From a virus: a DNA stretch of 40,583 nucleotides. Shown here in pieces: positions 1-7,946 of this stretch. The stretch lies in the IMG/VR virus record IMGVR_UViG_3300004463_000109, positions 1-40,583 of that record; one strand, given 5' to 3'. The position numbers and the translations under genes were made by a program. How positions within the stretch are numbered: position 1 is the stretch's first letter; every line of letters starts with the position of its first letter. Below the pieces are notes generated by a model. The model did no database searches. It was not told the origin of the DNA and saw only the letters and a program-made list of their open reading frames with translations.

Positions 1-24
1 ACGCTTAACTGTCGGCGGATACCG
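1..24 (+). repeat. Leader repeat, copy 1 (cut by window edge)
   Basis: The sequence TTAACTGTCGG, one variable base, then GGATACC is repeated almost exactly at 2203-2222. The first four bases (ACGC) match the 3' arm of the hairpin that precedes copy 2. In this copy GTCGG and CCGAC can form a small hairpin. Both copies sit just upstream of a start codon, so they look like a shared leader or ribosome-binding region. Confidence 0.5.
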
Positions 25-38
25 ACGAAGGGGTAGAT

Positions 39-269
39 ATGAGTGTAGAAATGAGAACAGTAGATGAGTTGATTGAGGAGGTTGAAGAAAACGTTGAAAT
101 GCTCTATGATGATGTAGAGATTGACGTTGATGACATCCCACGGTTAGCAGTAGAAGATGTGTTATATGGAATAACTTTGCCTGATACTGCTATCATTCAA
201 TACTGGGATAAGTTAATTCGTGCAGCGGTTAGTAAATATGAAATGTTATCAGAAACGGATCGATTCTAA
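39..269 (+). CDS. Small acidic hypothetical protein
   Basis: The 76-residue product is rich in Asp and Glu and I do not recognise the family. The ATG at 39 follows a GAAGGGG ribosome-binding site inside the leader repeat. The stop overlaps the next ATG (TAATG at 267-271), so the two genes are translationally coupled. It opens a dense run of small plus-strand genes typical of phage accessory regions. Confidence 0.7.
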   Translation: MSVEMRTVDELIEEVEENVEMLYDDVEIDVDDIPRLAVEDVLYGITLPDTAIIQYWDKLIRAAVSKYEMLSETDRF

Positions 270-421
270 TGGAAAACGAAGAAGGCAAAATGGCAATGGA
301 GCTCATAGCAGACTATCCGATCTACGCAAGTACATCGGGTATAACCTATGAAGAAGCTATCGGGATAGCTAAAGTGTTGTTCGGCGACGATATTAAAAAA
401 GCATATGAGGAGAACCAATAA
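269..421 (+). CDS. Very small hypothetical protein, 50 aa
   Basis: ATG at 269 overlaps the previous stop and its own TAA (419-421) overlaps the ATG of the next gene. The product begins MENEEGKMAMEL and is helical and charged, with no recognised domain. The double TAATG coupling and the lack of any other use for this interval support it as a real gene. Confidence 0.65.
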   Translation: MENEEGKMAMELIADYPIYASTSGITYEEAIGIAKVLFGDDIKKAYEENQ

Positions 422-915
422 TGGGTCAGTATCACAAAGTAGTAAACCTAGACAAGAAAGAAGTCCTTAACCCTCATCGTATGGGTGTCGGTATTAAACT
501 GTTGGAGTTCAGTGAGAGCCGAGTAACTACAGCATTGTGTGCACTCCTAGCGGTCAGTAATGGTCGTGGCGGTGGTGATTTGGGTAATCCTAATGATAGT
601 TCTATTGTTGGTAGCTGGGCTGGCGATCGGATAGCGATTATCGGCGACTACTGGGACCAAGAAGAAGCAGATGAAACAGGCATACCTACATGGGCAGATA
701 TGGACGATGAAGATGAAGACGGCAATCCTAAGTCTGAAGCGAGCGGTTACACAGACATCAGTTTGGATATTCTGTTAGTTATGTGTCAAGGCGATAGCTG
801 GCTAAGGCAGGAACTGCTTGAGAGCGTGGCACGATACGACTGGGGCAAGGATTGGTCAGCATTCTTTAGTGATGAAGAAATTGCAGCAGAGCGAGCAAAG
901 AAGGAGGAGAACTAA
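421..915 (+). CDS. Conserved phage hypothetical protein (MGQYHKVVNLDKKE family)
   Basis: The 164-residue protein begins MGQYHKVVNLDKKEVLNPH and contains NGRGGGD and GSWAGDRIAIIGDY. I recall this pattern from hypothetical proteins of actinobacterial and environmental phages. No biochemical function is known to me. The acidic stretch near residues 95-105 (DMDDEDEDGN) looks like a loop. It is coupled to its neighbours on both sides by stop/start overlaps, so it belongs to the same operon. Confidence 0.75.
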   Translation: MGQYHKVVNLDKKEVLNPHRMGVGIKLLEFSESRVTTALCALLAVSNGRGGGDLGNPNDSSIVGSWAGDRIAIIGDYWDQEEADETGIPTWADMDDEDEDGNPKSEASGYTDISLDILLVMCQGDSWLRQELLESVARYDWGKDWSAFFSDEEIAAERAKKEEN

Positions 916-1286
916 TGGGGTATTACACAGGTTTTAGTGGAGAGTTTGGCTTAGATAAGCCTTTAACTGTTGAGCAAAAGAAAATCCTTGACGACTTCTC
1001 AGAGGAGCGTCATGGTGGCGATATGCAGCACGACCCAAGCAAGCCAGGATTCTGGTGTGACTGGGCTCCTAACGAAGACGGTACTGCTATTGAGTGGAAT
1101 GGTTCTGAGAAGTTCTATGACTATGTAGGGTGGATTGAATACCTTGTCGAGCACTTTATTAAGCCGTGGGGATTAACTATGAACGGAGAAGTAGAGTGGG
1201 AAGGTGAGGAGTCGGGCGACCTAGGGAAGATCGTCGTAAAAGATAACGTGGTAACAACCCAAGAAGGGACAGTGGTATATGGCTAA
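915..1286 (+). CDS. Conserved phage hypothetical protein (MGYYTGFSGEF family)
   Basis: The 123-residue product starts MGYYTGFSGEFGLDKPL and contains IEWNGSEKFYDYVGWIEYL and PWGLTMNGEVEW. This resembles a recurrent phage protein family of unknown function whose members carry a similar PWG-LNG-V-W block. It starts at the previous stop (TAATG, preceded by GGAGG) and overlaps the next gene by 8 bases. Confidence 0.75.
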   Translation: MGYYTGFSGEFGLDKPLTVEQKKILDDFSEERHGGDMQHDPSKPGFWCDWAPNEDGTAIEWNGSEKFYDYVGWIEYLVEHFIKPWGLTMNGEVEWEGEESGDLGKIVVKDNVVTTQEGTVVYG

Positions 1287-1866
1287 CATAAGCGACGGTT
1301 ACGGAACAGTAGTAGTCGAGAAGGTAGGGCAAGAACTCAAAGACTTCCTCACGGTAGTCCAAGAGGGTGCGTATTACTTACTATTCGATGATGTCGAGAA
1401 CATAGAAGTATTCGATAATGGGAATGCTGAGTTCCAGTTTGGTGCTGGCGGTAGGTGGAACTATGAAGCTAACATCCGAGGTTACCTAGAGGGCGACTGG
1501 ATGACTGGCGAAAAAGAAAAGAAAGCCTACAATAAGTTTATTCGAGCGTTTAAAAAGAAGGATGGTCTGATTAGTATTGAGTATACTGATAGCGACACCG
1601 CTATGGATTGGATGGGCGAAGGTCAATACAACATGAGCGTGTGCGAAAAGGAAATTATATTTGACCATAACTTTGAGGAGCGACCAGTAACGCTGGAAGA
1701 CTATGCAGAGCTTAACGGTTACAGTATGCTAGAGGCTATCGAGTACCTATACGGTGATGAAGTAGCAGGAGCATACCAAGATTACGAAGTCGAATGCGAC
1801 CAGAAAGGAACAAAGCCTGTCGAGCCAGATGTTTGGTACGACACCATATATTCAAAGGAGGTGTAA
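1279..1866 (+). CDS. Hypothetical protein, 195 aa
   Basis: The predicted protein is acidic and rich in aromatic residues, with no domain I recognise. It begins MANISDGYGTVVVEKVG. ATG at 1279 overlaps the end of the preceding gene by 8 bases, and the downstream gene starts directly after the stop, so it is embedded in the operon. The minus-strand frames here are shadows. Confidence 0.7.
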   Translation: MANISDGYGTVVVEKVGQELKDFLTVVQEGAYYLLFDDVENIEVFDNGNAEFQFGAGGRWNYEANIRGYLEGDWMTGEKEKKAYNKFIRAFKKKDGLISIEYTDSDTAMDWMGEGQYNMSVCEKEIIFDHNFEERPVTLEDYAELNGYSMLEAIEYLYGDEVAGAYQDYEVECDQKGTKPVEPDVWYDTIYSKEV

Positions 1867-2184
1867 ATGGATGCATTCTGGGGTATAACAATAATTGTAC
1901 TCATAGTAGTTGCGTTTACGAAACGTGAGAACAGAATTAGGGACGAGAAGCGAGAGATTCGAGAGGCGAACGAAAAGAAACTTGAGGAAGCAAAACAGGC
2001 TGAGGTTGTAACTAAGTATACGACCCTATTCGGTGAGCCAGAAACTCAAGAAGAAAAGGAGGCAGCACGAGCAGCTAGGCAAGCAGAAGCACAGCGAGAA
2101 AAGGATATAGCAGAACTCAAGAAGCAAGGATTCACTGACGAGTTGATTGCGACTATCATTCCAACAATAAATAACGGACAGTAA
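1867..2184 (+). CDS. Single-pass membrane protein with coiled coil
   Basis: The 105-residue product has one N-terminal hydrophobic segment (about residues 4-18, FWGITIIVLIVVAF), then a long charged helix (about 20-90) rich in Glu, Lys, Ala and Arg that should form a coiled coil. This gives a short membrane anchor with a cytoplasmic rod. The start lies just after the previous stop with GGAGGTG just upstream. Function unknown. Confidence 0.7.
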   Translation: MDAFWGITIIVLIVVAFTKRENRIRDEKREIREANEKKLEEAKQAEVVTKYTTLFGEPETQEEKEAARAARQAEAQREKDIAELKKQGFTDELIATIIPTINNGQ

Positions 2185-2187
2185 AAA

Positions 2188-2222
2188 GGCGTTTCGCACG
2201 CCTTAACTGTCGGAGGATACCA
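2188..2222 (+). promoter_or_regulatory. Hairpin plus leader repeat, copy 2
   Basis: A 5-bp hairpin, GGCGT-TTCGC-ACGCC (2188-2202), begins four bases after the previous stop. It is followed by TTAACTGTCGG then AGGATACC, the same leader found at 1-24. The GGAGG inside serves as the ribosome-binding site for the ATG at 2222. No T-run follows, so this is not an obvious terminator. A processing or translation-control element is possible. Confidence 0.5.
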
Positions 2223-2521
2223 TGGCAGGGCATTTACTAATAGATAAGAATTATGTAGGAGAAACGAAAGATGAAACAAAAGCGATCAGGAATCTCATCA
2301 AAGAAGTCAGAGATGACATTCGAGAGCTTAGGGACACTGACGACATCACAGCGTTTGAAAATATACACCGTGATTTACCCCGTGATTATTTTCAGGAGGG
2401 CGATACGAGCGTTACAGTTAAGCATGTAGACGTTCCAGAGAGCGTCGTATATGGCGGTAAAGCAACTTTAGAAATACACTGGAGAGGTGTAGGTATTAGA
2501 AGGATTTATTTAGTAGCATGA
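2222..2521 (+). CDS. Hypothetical protein, 99 aa
   Basis: The product has a charged helical N-terminal half (about residues 12-45) and a beta-rich C-terminal half with alternating hydrophobic residues. I do not recognise a family. The start has a good GGAGG site within the leader repeat. The stop overlaps the next ATG (GCATGATA), implying coupling to the HNH gene. Confidence 0.65.
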   Translation: MAGHLLIDKNYVGETKDETKAIRNLIKEVRDDIRELRDTDDITAFENIHRDLPRDYFQEGDTSVTVKHVDVPESVVYGGKATLEIHWRGVGIRRIYLVA

Positions 2522-2973
2522 TATTAGACAGCAGGGAATTGACGACTATTCTCCCTCTAAAAGAGTTGTACACAAACTATGCTAACCATAAACGCCTGAA
2601 GGTTTTTGCGAACAAGGGGCGGAAGTGTATTATCTGTGATAGAGAGGGAACACTACTTCTTATTACCGTTGGCAAGAATGGGGATCGTCATGTAGACTTA
2701 TACACTGATGACTTCATCCTTATGACGGTAGACCACACAATGCCAAAAAGTATCGCACGAAAACTAGGCTGGACACGATCGGAGATTGAAGCATTAGATA
2801 ATAAGCAGCCTATGTGTAAACACTGTAACAGTAGTAAGGGTAACGAGCTTATCTCTGACGAGGAGTACAGAGAGCGACGTATGAAGCACTTTAAGCCAGT
2901 TCGACGAGAAGGGGTTGAACTTATCAGACAGTTCGTATATAATGAAAACATATTTAATAGGAGTCTAGCATGA
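2518..2973 (+). CDS. HNH endonuclease
   Basis: The 151-residue protein carries an HNH zinc-finger nuclease core. The first Cys pair is CIICD (about residues 37-40), the catalytic block is LMTVDHTMPKS (about 74-84), and the second Cys pair is MCKHCNSSKGN (about 100-110). HNH proteins cut DNA in a metal-dependent way, and in phages they act as homing enzymes or in packaging. This one is far from terminase, inside a run of small genes, which favours a homing or accessory role. It starts 4 bases before the previous stop and overlaps the next gene. Confidence 0.85.
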   Translation: MILDSRELTTILPLKELYTNYANHKRLKVFANKGRKCIICDREGTLLLITVGKNGDRHVDLYTDDFILMTVDHTMPKSIARKLGWTRSEIEALDNKQPMCKHCNSSKGNELISDEEYRERRMKHFKPVRREGVELIRQFVYNENIFNRSLA

Positions 2974-3191
2974 ACAGCACAGCAGGTTTTAAACCGGAGT
3001 ACGTAGATAAGCTAAAAGCAACACGCCAGTTCTGTAAGGAACAGCTAGAAAGCAAGGGTCTGTTTGTTGAGGAAACGAGTGACCAGATTGGTTTGTCGAT
3101 CTCCTTAACTCAGTTTGGTCTTAGTACCATATACGCCACACTCACACAGGAAGAAATCGAATACATAGTAGATAACGAGGTAGAATTATAA
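2970..3191 (+). CDS. Hypothetical protein, 73 aa
   Basis: A small mixed alpha/beta product starting MNSTAGFKPEYVDKLKATRQ. ATG at 2970 overlaps the HNH stop (GCATGA) and its own stop overlaps the next ATG (TAATG at 3189-3193). No domain recognised. Confidence 0.65.
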   Translation: MNSTAGFKPEYVDKLKATRQFCKEQLESKGLFVEETSDQIGLSISLTQFGLSTIYATLTQEEIEYIVDNEVEL

Positions 3192-3535
3192 TGCATTACA
3201 TCACAGCACAAGTAGAAGTAACTGATGAGGACATCGACAACATCGTGGACGCTGCACTTAACTGGTGTAGCTACTGGTGTGACTTCTTGGAGTATGGCGA
3301 GAAGCCTACCGAGAAAGTAACGGCAATGAGTGAAGCTCTAACACATGGAGGCACACTCAAGTTTCATATAGACGAACCGTATGAAGACGGCGGACAACAA
3401 GACTTTATTTTAAATGTTCCAAAACTATTAGCTGGTATTGAGGCATATGGTAACTATAACTTTGATGACTTCGACGGTCCATTGGCTGACGCAGTGCTAC
3501 AACAATCATTATTTGGGGAGGTGATATATGGTTAA
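3191..3535 (+). CDS. Conserved phage hypothetical protein, 114 aa
   Basis: The protein contains a helical stretch with WCSYWC (about residues 25-30) followed by GGTLKFHIDEPYEDG and a second helix with LLAGIEAYGNY. I recall similar short phage proteins with a Cys/Trp-rich helix followed by a GGTL-F strand; their function is unknown. The next gene's ATG lies 8 bases before this stop, after GGAGGTG. Confidence 0.7.
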   Translation: MHYITAQVEVTDEDIDNIVDAALNWCSYWCDFLEYGEKPTEKVTAMSEALTHGGTLKFHIDEPYEDGGQQDFILNVPKLLAGIEAYGNYNFDDFDGPLADAVLQQSLFGEVIYG

Positions 3536-3698
3536 GCGATATGATCCATTTTCAACAATGATGTACGCACTAGGTCGAGCAATCGAATCGGAAGACGACC
3601 CAGTGGTAAAAGCACAGATGGAAGACCTTGAAGAAAAGATAACACTTAAACTTCGAGAGCGAAGTACAGAAGCAGTAAAGGAGATACTAAGTCGATGA
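3528..3698 (+). CDS. Small hypothetical protein, 56 aa
   Basis: ATG at 3528 is preceded by GGGAGGTG and overlaps the previous stop. The product begins MVKRYDPFSTMMYALGRA and has an amphipathic helix rich in Glu, Lys and Arg. TGA at 3696-3698 overlaps the next ATG (ATGA). Coupling and spacing support it despite its small size. Confidence 0.65.
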   Translation: MVKRYDPFSTMMYALGRAIESEDDPVVKAQMEDLEEKITLKLRERSTEAVKEILSR

Positions 3699-3946
3699 AC
3701 GAGGATTACTACAAAGCACCGAGTGACGAAATCTTTAACGAGATTAAGGAAAAGTCGATTGAGATTTGGCAGACGTACGACGACACGTATGGTTATGCCA
3801 CGGAAAAGATTGACCGAGTAAAGTCCATCAACAATGTGAAAGATAACTGGGGTGCTATCGTCGGAATGTTCGACAACCCCAACCAACAGAAGCTATTGGC
3901 TAAGTTATCTCCTGAAGCAAGGGCACAGGTAGCAAAATGGCTTTAG
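3695..3946 (+). CDS. Conserved phage hypothetical protein, 83 aa
   Basis: The sequence includes PSDEIFNEIKEKSIEIWQTY, then DTYGYATEKID and IVGMFDNPNQQKLL. This combination recurs in short phage proteins of unknown function. It is helical, and overlaps both the previous stop and the following 37-residue gene. Confidence 0.7.
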   Translation: MNEDYYKAPSDEIFNEIKEKSIEIWQTYDDTYGYATEKIDRVKSINNVKDNWGAIVGMFDNPNQQKLLAKLSPEARAQVAKWL

Positions 3947-4050
3947 CACCTTCACAGCGTATATGGATTAGAGGGGCACTCGTGGGAGCTGCCTCTACGT
4001 GGGGCGGTATTATTGTGGGTCTACTCATAGTGAAGGCATTAGGCTTATGA
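3937..4050 (+). CDS. Tiny transmembrane protein, 37 aa
   Basis: ATG at 3937 lies inside the end of the previous gene, and TGA at 4048-4050 overlaps the next ATG (ATGA). The product, about 37 residues starting MALAPSQRIWIRG, has one hydrophobic span (ALVGAASTW, then GIIVGLLIV) long enough to cross a membrane. Without it there would be a 100-base hole in an otherwise gapless operon. A small membrane peptide, possibly holin-like or an accessory factor; role unknown. Confidence 0.55.
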   Translation: MALAPSQRIWIRGALVGAASTWGGIIVGLLIVKALGL

Positions 4051-4250
4051 CAAAGCCCATTACGATAGCGGATTTGAACGCCACGAAAAAGGTTCTTAAG
4101 TTTATGAGGAAGGACATAAAGACCGCTGAGGGGTGGCAGGGTACGGCTACATTAAAGACCACGGATAATATGCTCATGGTGCTTTCATGGTACACTGACG
4201 ACATGATAGAGAAGATTAGAAAAGATAGGAGAGCCAATGACAAAAGTTGA
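4047..4250 (+). CDS. Small hypothetical protein, 67 aa
   Basis: I choose ATG at 4047 (MTKPITIADLNATKKVLK) because it forms an ATGA overlap with the tiny membrane gene; an upstream in-frame start would overlap that gene further. The product is basic and helical. The stop lies 14 bases inside the next gene. Confidence 0.6.
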   Translation: MTKPITIADLNATKKVLKFMRKDIKTAEGWQGTATLKTTDNMLMVLSWYTDDMIEKIRKDRRANDKS

Positions 4251-4692
4251 ACAGGCAAAGGCTAGGGGTCGGGCATTGCTCGACCTCGCTGGTCTTAAAG
4301 ACTGGAAGATAGGTACGTTCTTTGCGTATCATAAGTTAGCGACGACTAACCACTTCAGTAAGCTCATTACATATAACGAGCGTTTTATTGAGAGGGCAAC
4401 CGAGGAAGAGTTTGATCAAGTTACTATACATGAAATAGCCCATGCTTTAGTCGGCATGGGTCATGGACACGGCGAAAAGTTCGTGAAGACTTGTGAGCGA
4501 CTATTCCCAAGCAAAGCAATCACTACATCTGATTTAGATGTTGATATATTCAAATATTATTTAGTTTGTCCAACTTGTAAGTCTATTGCAACGACGAATA
4601 ATACTCGTGTGCAAAAATGTGGAACATGTCTTATACCGTATGAACGAGTTAAGCATGATGTTCCCAGCGTGGCATGGGCAGCCATACCTTAG
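4237..4692 (+). CDS. SprT-like zinc metalloprotease
   Basis: The 151-residue protein has the metalloprotease motif HEIAH (residues 65-69) followed by GMGHGHGEKF, supplying the third metal-binding His as in SprT/Spartan proteins. A C-terminal zinc ribbon follows (CPTC at 111-114, CGTC at 128-131). SprT-type proteins are thought to act on DNA-bound or crosslinked proteins. The phage role is unknown. It is the last plus-strand gene of this block and its end overlaps the convergent GGCT-like gene by 44 bases. Confidence 0.8.
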   Translation: MTKVEQAKARGRALLDLAGLKDWKIGTFFAYHKLATTNHFSKLITYNERFIERATEEEFDQVTIHEIAHALVGMGHGHGEKFVKTCERLFPSKAITTSDLDVDIFKYYLVCPTCKSIATTNNTRVQKCGTCLIPYERVKHDVPSVAWAAIP

Positions 4693-4981
4693 TTCCGACT
4701 GGCACGACTTCCTGTTTCGACAGGGAGTTTGTCACGTCCACCATTTCCATTTGAGCAAACAGCGTTTGCGACGCTAAACTGGGGTCGGTCACGAAACCTG
4801 GGAGGCATTCGTCTGGCTCATTAGTGCGTTGTGGCACGATTAAATATCCACCTGTGGGCTTATACCCCATAACCGCATTGTAGGTCGGGTTTTCAAGACC
4901 CAGCTCTTCTAGGCGGTCTGTGTCGGTCATAAGTCCATAAGCGAATATTTTATCGCCGAATTTTATTTTGGCTTCATCCAT
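4649..4981 (-). CDS. Gamma-glutamylcyclotransferase/AIG2-like protein
   Basis: The product of 110 residues contains KIFAYGLMTDTDRLEELG near the N-terminus, similar to the FAYG signature of the GGCT/AIG2 fold, followed by a beta-rich body. Family members cleave gamma-glutamyl peptides, but the catalytic Glu is not clear to me, so only the fold is proposed. ATG at 4981 overlaps the end of the intein-like gene by 19 bases. Its 3' end overlaps the SprT gene tail to tail. Confidence 0.5.
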   Translation of the reverse strand: MDEAKIKFGDKIFAYGLMTDTDRLEELGLENPTYNAVMGYKPTGGYLIVPQRTNEPDECLPGFVTDPSLASQTLFAQMEMVDVTNSLSKQEVVPVGTKVWLPMPRWEHHA

Positions 4982-5982
4982 ATTGGTAGCGAGTCGTCTT
5001 CTTTTATTAGGAGTTGATCTTCAAACATATCGATCTCATATACTTTTCCACTGTATTCGCTTTCCGATTTGCGTACAATGGACACCTCGTTAACTGATTT
5101 TCTTACGTAAACTGCGTATGAATCCCGTTTGGTCTCGCCAGCAGGAACTTTCGTACCCGCTTTTCGCACGAGAAGAGAGCTAATGGTGTACCCACAGAGC
5201 AAACCGAGTATTTCTAGGCTTTCGATGAGCTTTACGTTAGTGGTTGAGAACTGTGTAGTACCGTGAACGCCCCGACCATCACGGCGAGAGGTGCGTATAA
5301 ACATCTCAATCAGCTCCCTACCTTGCTCAATACTAGCAGAATATATCATTCTATCAGGCAGAAACATCTCTTTTCGGTGTTTTGAACCTAACATAAGGGC
5401 TATTTTGTTCGCTATATTGTAAGATTGGGATATAATTATAGTATTTGGGGCAGAAAATGTCCATTTTAGCTGCAAATTGTTCAAAATGGGCGTTATAAGA
5501 TCAAAATCCTTCTGTGGGTTGGATTTATCGAGTGACAACATCAAACGGTTTCTACCTTTGTCCATACCACCTCTACGAAGTACGAATCCACACAATTTGT
5601 ACCAATCTAAGGTGTCCACGGTGTATTCAAAGTTTTTTACCCGTATTTTCTGTGGTAAAAGGTAGGTATCTGTGGAATATCTCGATCTGTGCTTTAATCT
5701 GTTCTCCCTTTTGGCTGGAACGTCCTCAGCGGTCGTCTGGATCACGTTATCACCCTTATCCGTGTAAACTACAGTGTGTTCCGGTGTCACCCTAAACTGG
5801 TAGCTGCTGGAACCGCCTGAGATCATCTTCCCATGATAGTCTCGTCTTCGCACGGCAAAAGGTTGCGTAAACTGAGCGTCGCCAAGAAAATTGCGAACAA
5901 GGACACGGTCGTGCCCCGAAATATCGCTAATAGGCTTCCACCCTTTATTAGTTAGAACATTAGTTTCAGCGGGAAAAGCCAT
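4963..5982 (-). CDS. Free-standing degenerate Hint/intein with LAGLIDADG remnant
   Basis: The 339-residue protein starts with an intein block A look-alike (FPAETNVLTNKGWKPI, preceded by Met-Ala) and has a block B TPEH motif in VTPEHTVVY. It ends with a block-F-like strand, YEIDMFEDQLLIKEDD. Ala occupies the usual Cys1 position, and the C-terminus PIWMKPK lacks the His-Asn pair and a following nucleophile, so splicing looks impossible. The middle (YKLCGFVLRRGG and MFIRTSRRDGRG) resembles degenerate LAGLIDADG endonuclease repeats. ATG at 5982 is one base after the terminase stop. It may be a relic of a former terminase intein or a separate Hint enzyme. Confidence 0.7.
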   Translation of the reverse strand: MAFPAETNVLTNKGWKPISDISGHDRVLVRNFLGDAQFTQPFAVRRRDYHGKMISGGSSSYQFRVTPEHTVVYTDKGDNVIQTTAEDVPAKRENRLKHRSRYSTDTYLLPQKIRVKNFEYTVDTLDWYKLCGFVLRRGGMDKGRNRLMLSLDKSNPQKDFDLITPILNNLQLKWTFSAPNTIIISQSYNIANKIALMLGSKHRKEMFLPDRMIYSASIEQGRELIEMFIRTSRRDGRGVHGTTQFSTTNVKLIESLEILGLLCGYTISSLLVRKAGTKVPAGETKRDSYAVYVRKSVNEVSIVRKSESEYSGKVYEIDMFEDQLLIKEDDSLPIWMKPK

Positions 5983-5983
5983 C

Positions 5984-7420
5984 TTACCACCTAATGTAAG
6001 AGCTTATATTCTTAGGTCTAAGCTTGTTATAGCCCATGTTAGCTATCATAGCCGAGTCAGCATGGTCTGGTGAGCGGTTTAGAAGCAGTCTAAGCTCTTT
6101 TTTCTTAGTAACACGAGGTTTGCCCGTATCTAAGTCGTAACGGTGTGCTGTGAGCTGTTTAAGCAGCTTACCTTGCTCTAGAACCGAATGGAGCACCTTG
6201 ATCTTGCCTTCGTCGGCATTTACCATGAACTCATAGTATCCGTCGCTTCGGCTTTGGAGTGTAGCCATATAAGTATTGACACGCCAACCCAAGATTCGCA
6301 TGGCATCTCTTAAACTGGCACCGATTCCGTTTTCTTCTAGGATAATGTTCTTAGCGACTGGCTTGGTGAAGCCCTTCTTCTCGGCATATGCAATAACTTT
6401 GCCAGCAATGAAGAATCCGATAGCATCGTCGATACCCGTCGGTGATTTGATCTCGATTTGCTCGGTAATGATTCCGTCTTCGATCAAAGTCATAACAGTA
6501 TCGTCCTTACCCTTGTCTGAAGGGTCAATACCGATATACTTGCTAAACTTCTTAATTTTCCCAAACTCATCGACTTCTTCGCCGTCTTCGTTGTATTCTT
6601 TGTGTGGCAGCTCGAAAACTGTCATCTTATCGATCAACGCCATAGGGAATAGCGAGTCATCTTCATCTAGGTAGTTCCAGTCACCATCAAGCAGACGCTT
6701 ACGTTCCTGCGGTGGCAGCCTTCTAAGCCCCTCTATGTAGTTATCGTCGCCAAATGGGTTATCTAGTGCTGTAGACTTGATATAGACGTTGTAGGCGGGT
6801 ACACGCACGCCAGAGACCCATACATATTCGTTCTGCCATCGTTGCATACGACCACCGCCTCTTTTTTCATACTTATCATAGTATTCTTGGCGGACGAAAC
6901 CAGGGGAAGGGTTACATGAAGAAACAACCTTACCAGTAATGCCGTACTCTTTGTTCATCCAACGGTTGACACGAGAGCTTAGGGTGTCGAAGGCTTTTTT
7001 GTTTACCTCACCTACCTCATCAACAAAAGCACCAGTCAACTCTAAGGAACCCAATGATTCCATTTCAGGGTCTGATGGTTTTGCAGTCAAGTCTAATAGT
7101 AGTATCTCTGAACCATTAGAATATGTCAGGGTAGAGTCCTGCATGTTTAGTTTGTAGTCGTTTTCGGTGATACCTAATGTCTTGTGTACCTTGGATAGTA
7201 GGGTGGCGAGAGTAGTCTGCTTTAAACTCTTCAACTCTTTACGGGCAAGCCCCCAGCGAGTGCCAGGATACTTCTTACAGGCAATAGCTACCAACAGCCC
7301 AATAAGGAATGATTTACCACCACCAGCTCCACCACCGAATACGATCGATACAGTCTGGGGGTCGTTAAACTCTTCCATTGCAAGAGCCTGGACTTCACTA
7401 ATAGTTAGATCAGGAGACAT
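5984..7420 (-). CDS. terL: Terminase large subunit
   Basis: The 478-residue packaging ATPase/nuclease has Walker A GGGAGGGKS (residues 29-37), a Walker B region ending FVDEVGEV (about 127-134), and the coupling stretch SSCNPSP. The nuclease domain has IGIDPSDKGKDD (about residue 290 on) and the late acidic site DHADSAMIAN near the C-terminus. It translocates DNA into the prohead and cuts concatemers. Length and motifs are complete, so the intein-like neighbour has not disrupted it. It overlaps the end of the small-subunit gene by 11 bases and shares its promoter. Confidence 0.95.
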   Translation of the reverse strand: MSPDLTISEVQALAMEEFNDPQTVSIVFGGGAGGGKSFLIGLLVAIACKKYPGTRWGLARKELKSLKQTTLATLLSKVHKTLGITENDYKLNMQDSTLTYSNGSEILLLDLTAKPSDPEMESLGSLELTGAFVDEVGEVNKKAFDTLSSRVNRWMNKEYGITGKVVSSCNPSPGFVRQEYYDKYEKRGGGRMQRWQNEYVWVSGVRVPAYNVYIKSTALDNPFGDDNYIEGLRRLPPQERKRLLDGDWNYLDEDDSLFPMALIDKMTVFELPHKEYNEDGEEVDEFGKIKKFSKYIGIDPSDKGKDDTVMTLIEDGIITEQIEIKSPTGIDDAIGFFIAGKVIAYAEKKGFTKPVAKNIILEENGIGASLRDAMRILGWRVNTYMATLQSRSDGYYEFMVNADEGKIKVLHSVLEQGKLLKQLTAHRYDLDTGKPRVTKKKELRLLLNRSPDHADSAMIANMGYNKLRPKNISSYIRW

Positions 7421-7901
7421 TTTCTTCCTCGATCTGCTTGATCTCGCTTTCGAGGACTTCTGTCGAGTCTATTCCGCTTTCTACTTGTTTAGCTGGTACA
7501 ACTTGAATGGTGAATGAATCACGCTCAAAGAATCCGTTATCAGATTCGAGCATAACCTTATCACCGAAACCAGTTTTTCGCACCCATTCTGCTGCCTTAA
7601 TATCTCCACCCATAGCCTTAATGGTCATAACGGTAGACATAATATAACCAGCATTCTTAACTGGCAGTCGTCCCCACCACTCTGGCTGGTTCTGTACTAC
7701 CTTATCTACTAATTCATCATCATCAAGAACCTCACGAATGATCTTATCGAGGTTCTTTGGTTTCTTACGTGGGGGTGGAACGTACACACCAGCTTCTTTA
7801 GCTGCTTTGTCTTGTTCCCTTTTTAGTTGGGCGGCAGCACGAGCCTTTTCTAAGTTCTTAGCGAGTCGTGCTTTTCGCTCTTCGGGCGATTCTATAGTCA
7901 T
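7410..7901 (-). CDS. terS: Probable terminase small subunit
   Basis: The 163-residue protein precedes and overlaps the large subunit, the usual order. It has a charged Lys/Arg/Ala/Glu-rich N-terminal helix (1-45), a Pro/Lys-rich linker (PPPRKKPKN), a helical core and an acidic tail. Small subunits recognise packaging DNA and differ greatly in sequence, so the call rests on position, size and domain order. ATG at 7901 lies 6 bases from TATAAT (7908-7913), so the message may be leaderless. Confidence 0.7.
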   Translation of the reverse strand: MTIESPEERKARLAKNLEKARAAAQLKREQDKAAKEAGVYVPPPRKKPKNLDKIIREVLDDDELVDKVVQNQPEWWGRLPVKNAGYIMSTVMTIKAMGGDIKAAEWVRKTGFGDKVMLESDNGFFERDSFTIQVVPAKQVESGIDSTEVLESEIKQIEEENVS

Positions 7902-7907
7902 GTACTT

Positions 7908-7945
7908 ATTATAGCATTTTTATAGTGTTTTATAGAGTTTGTCAA
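7908..7945 (-). promoter_or_regulatory. Promoter of the terminase operon
   Basis: TTGACA (7940-7945) pairs with TAAAAA (7917-7922) at 17-base spacing. A second, perfect TATAAT (7908-7913) lies 6 bases before the ATG. Either -10 could be used. The promoter begins just after the T-run of the RNA array terminator. Confidence 0.65.
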
Positions 7946-7946
7946 T

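Noticed and set aside
4963-5982. Active intein interrupting terminase
   Set aside because: Terminase is complete with its late nuclease Asp, has its own stop, and the Hint protein lacks splice residues.
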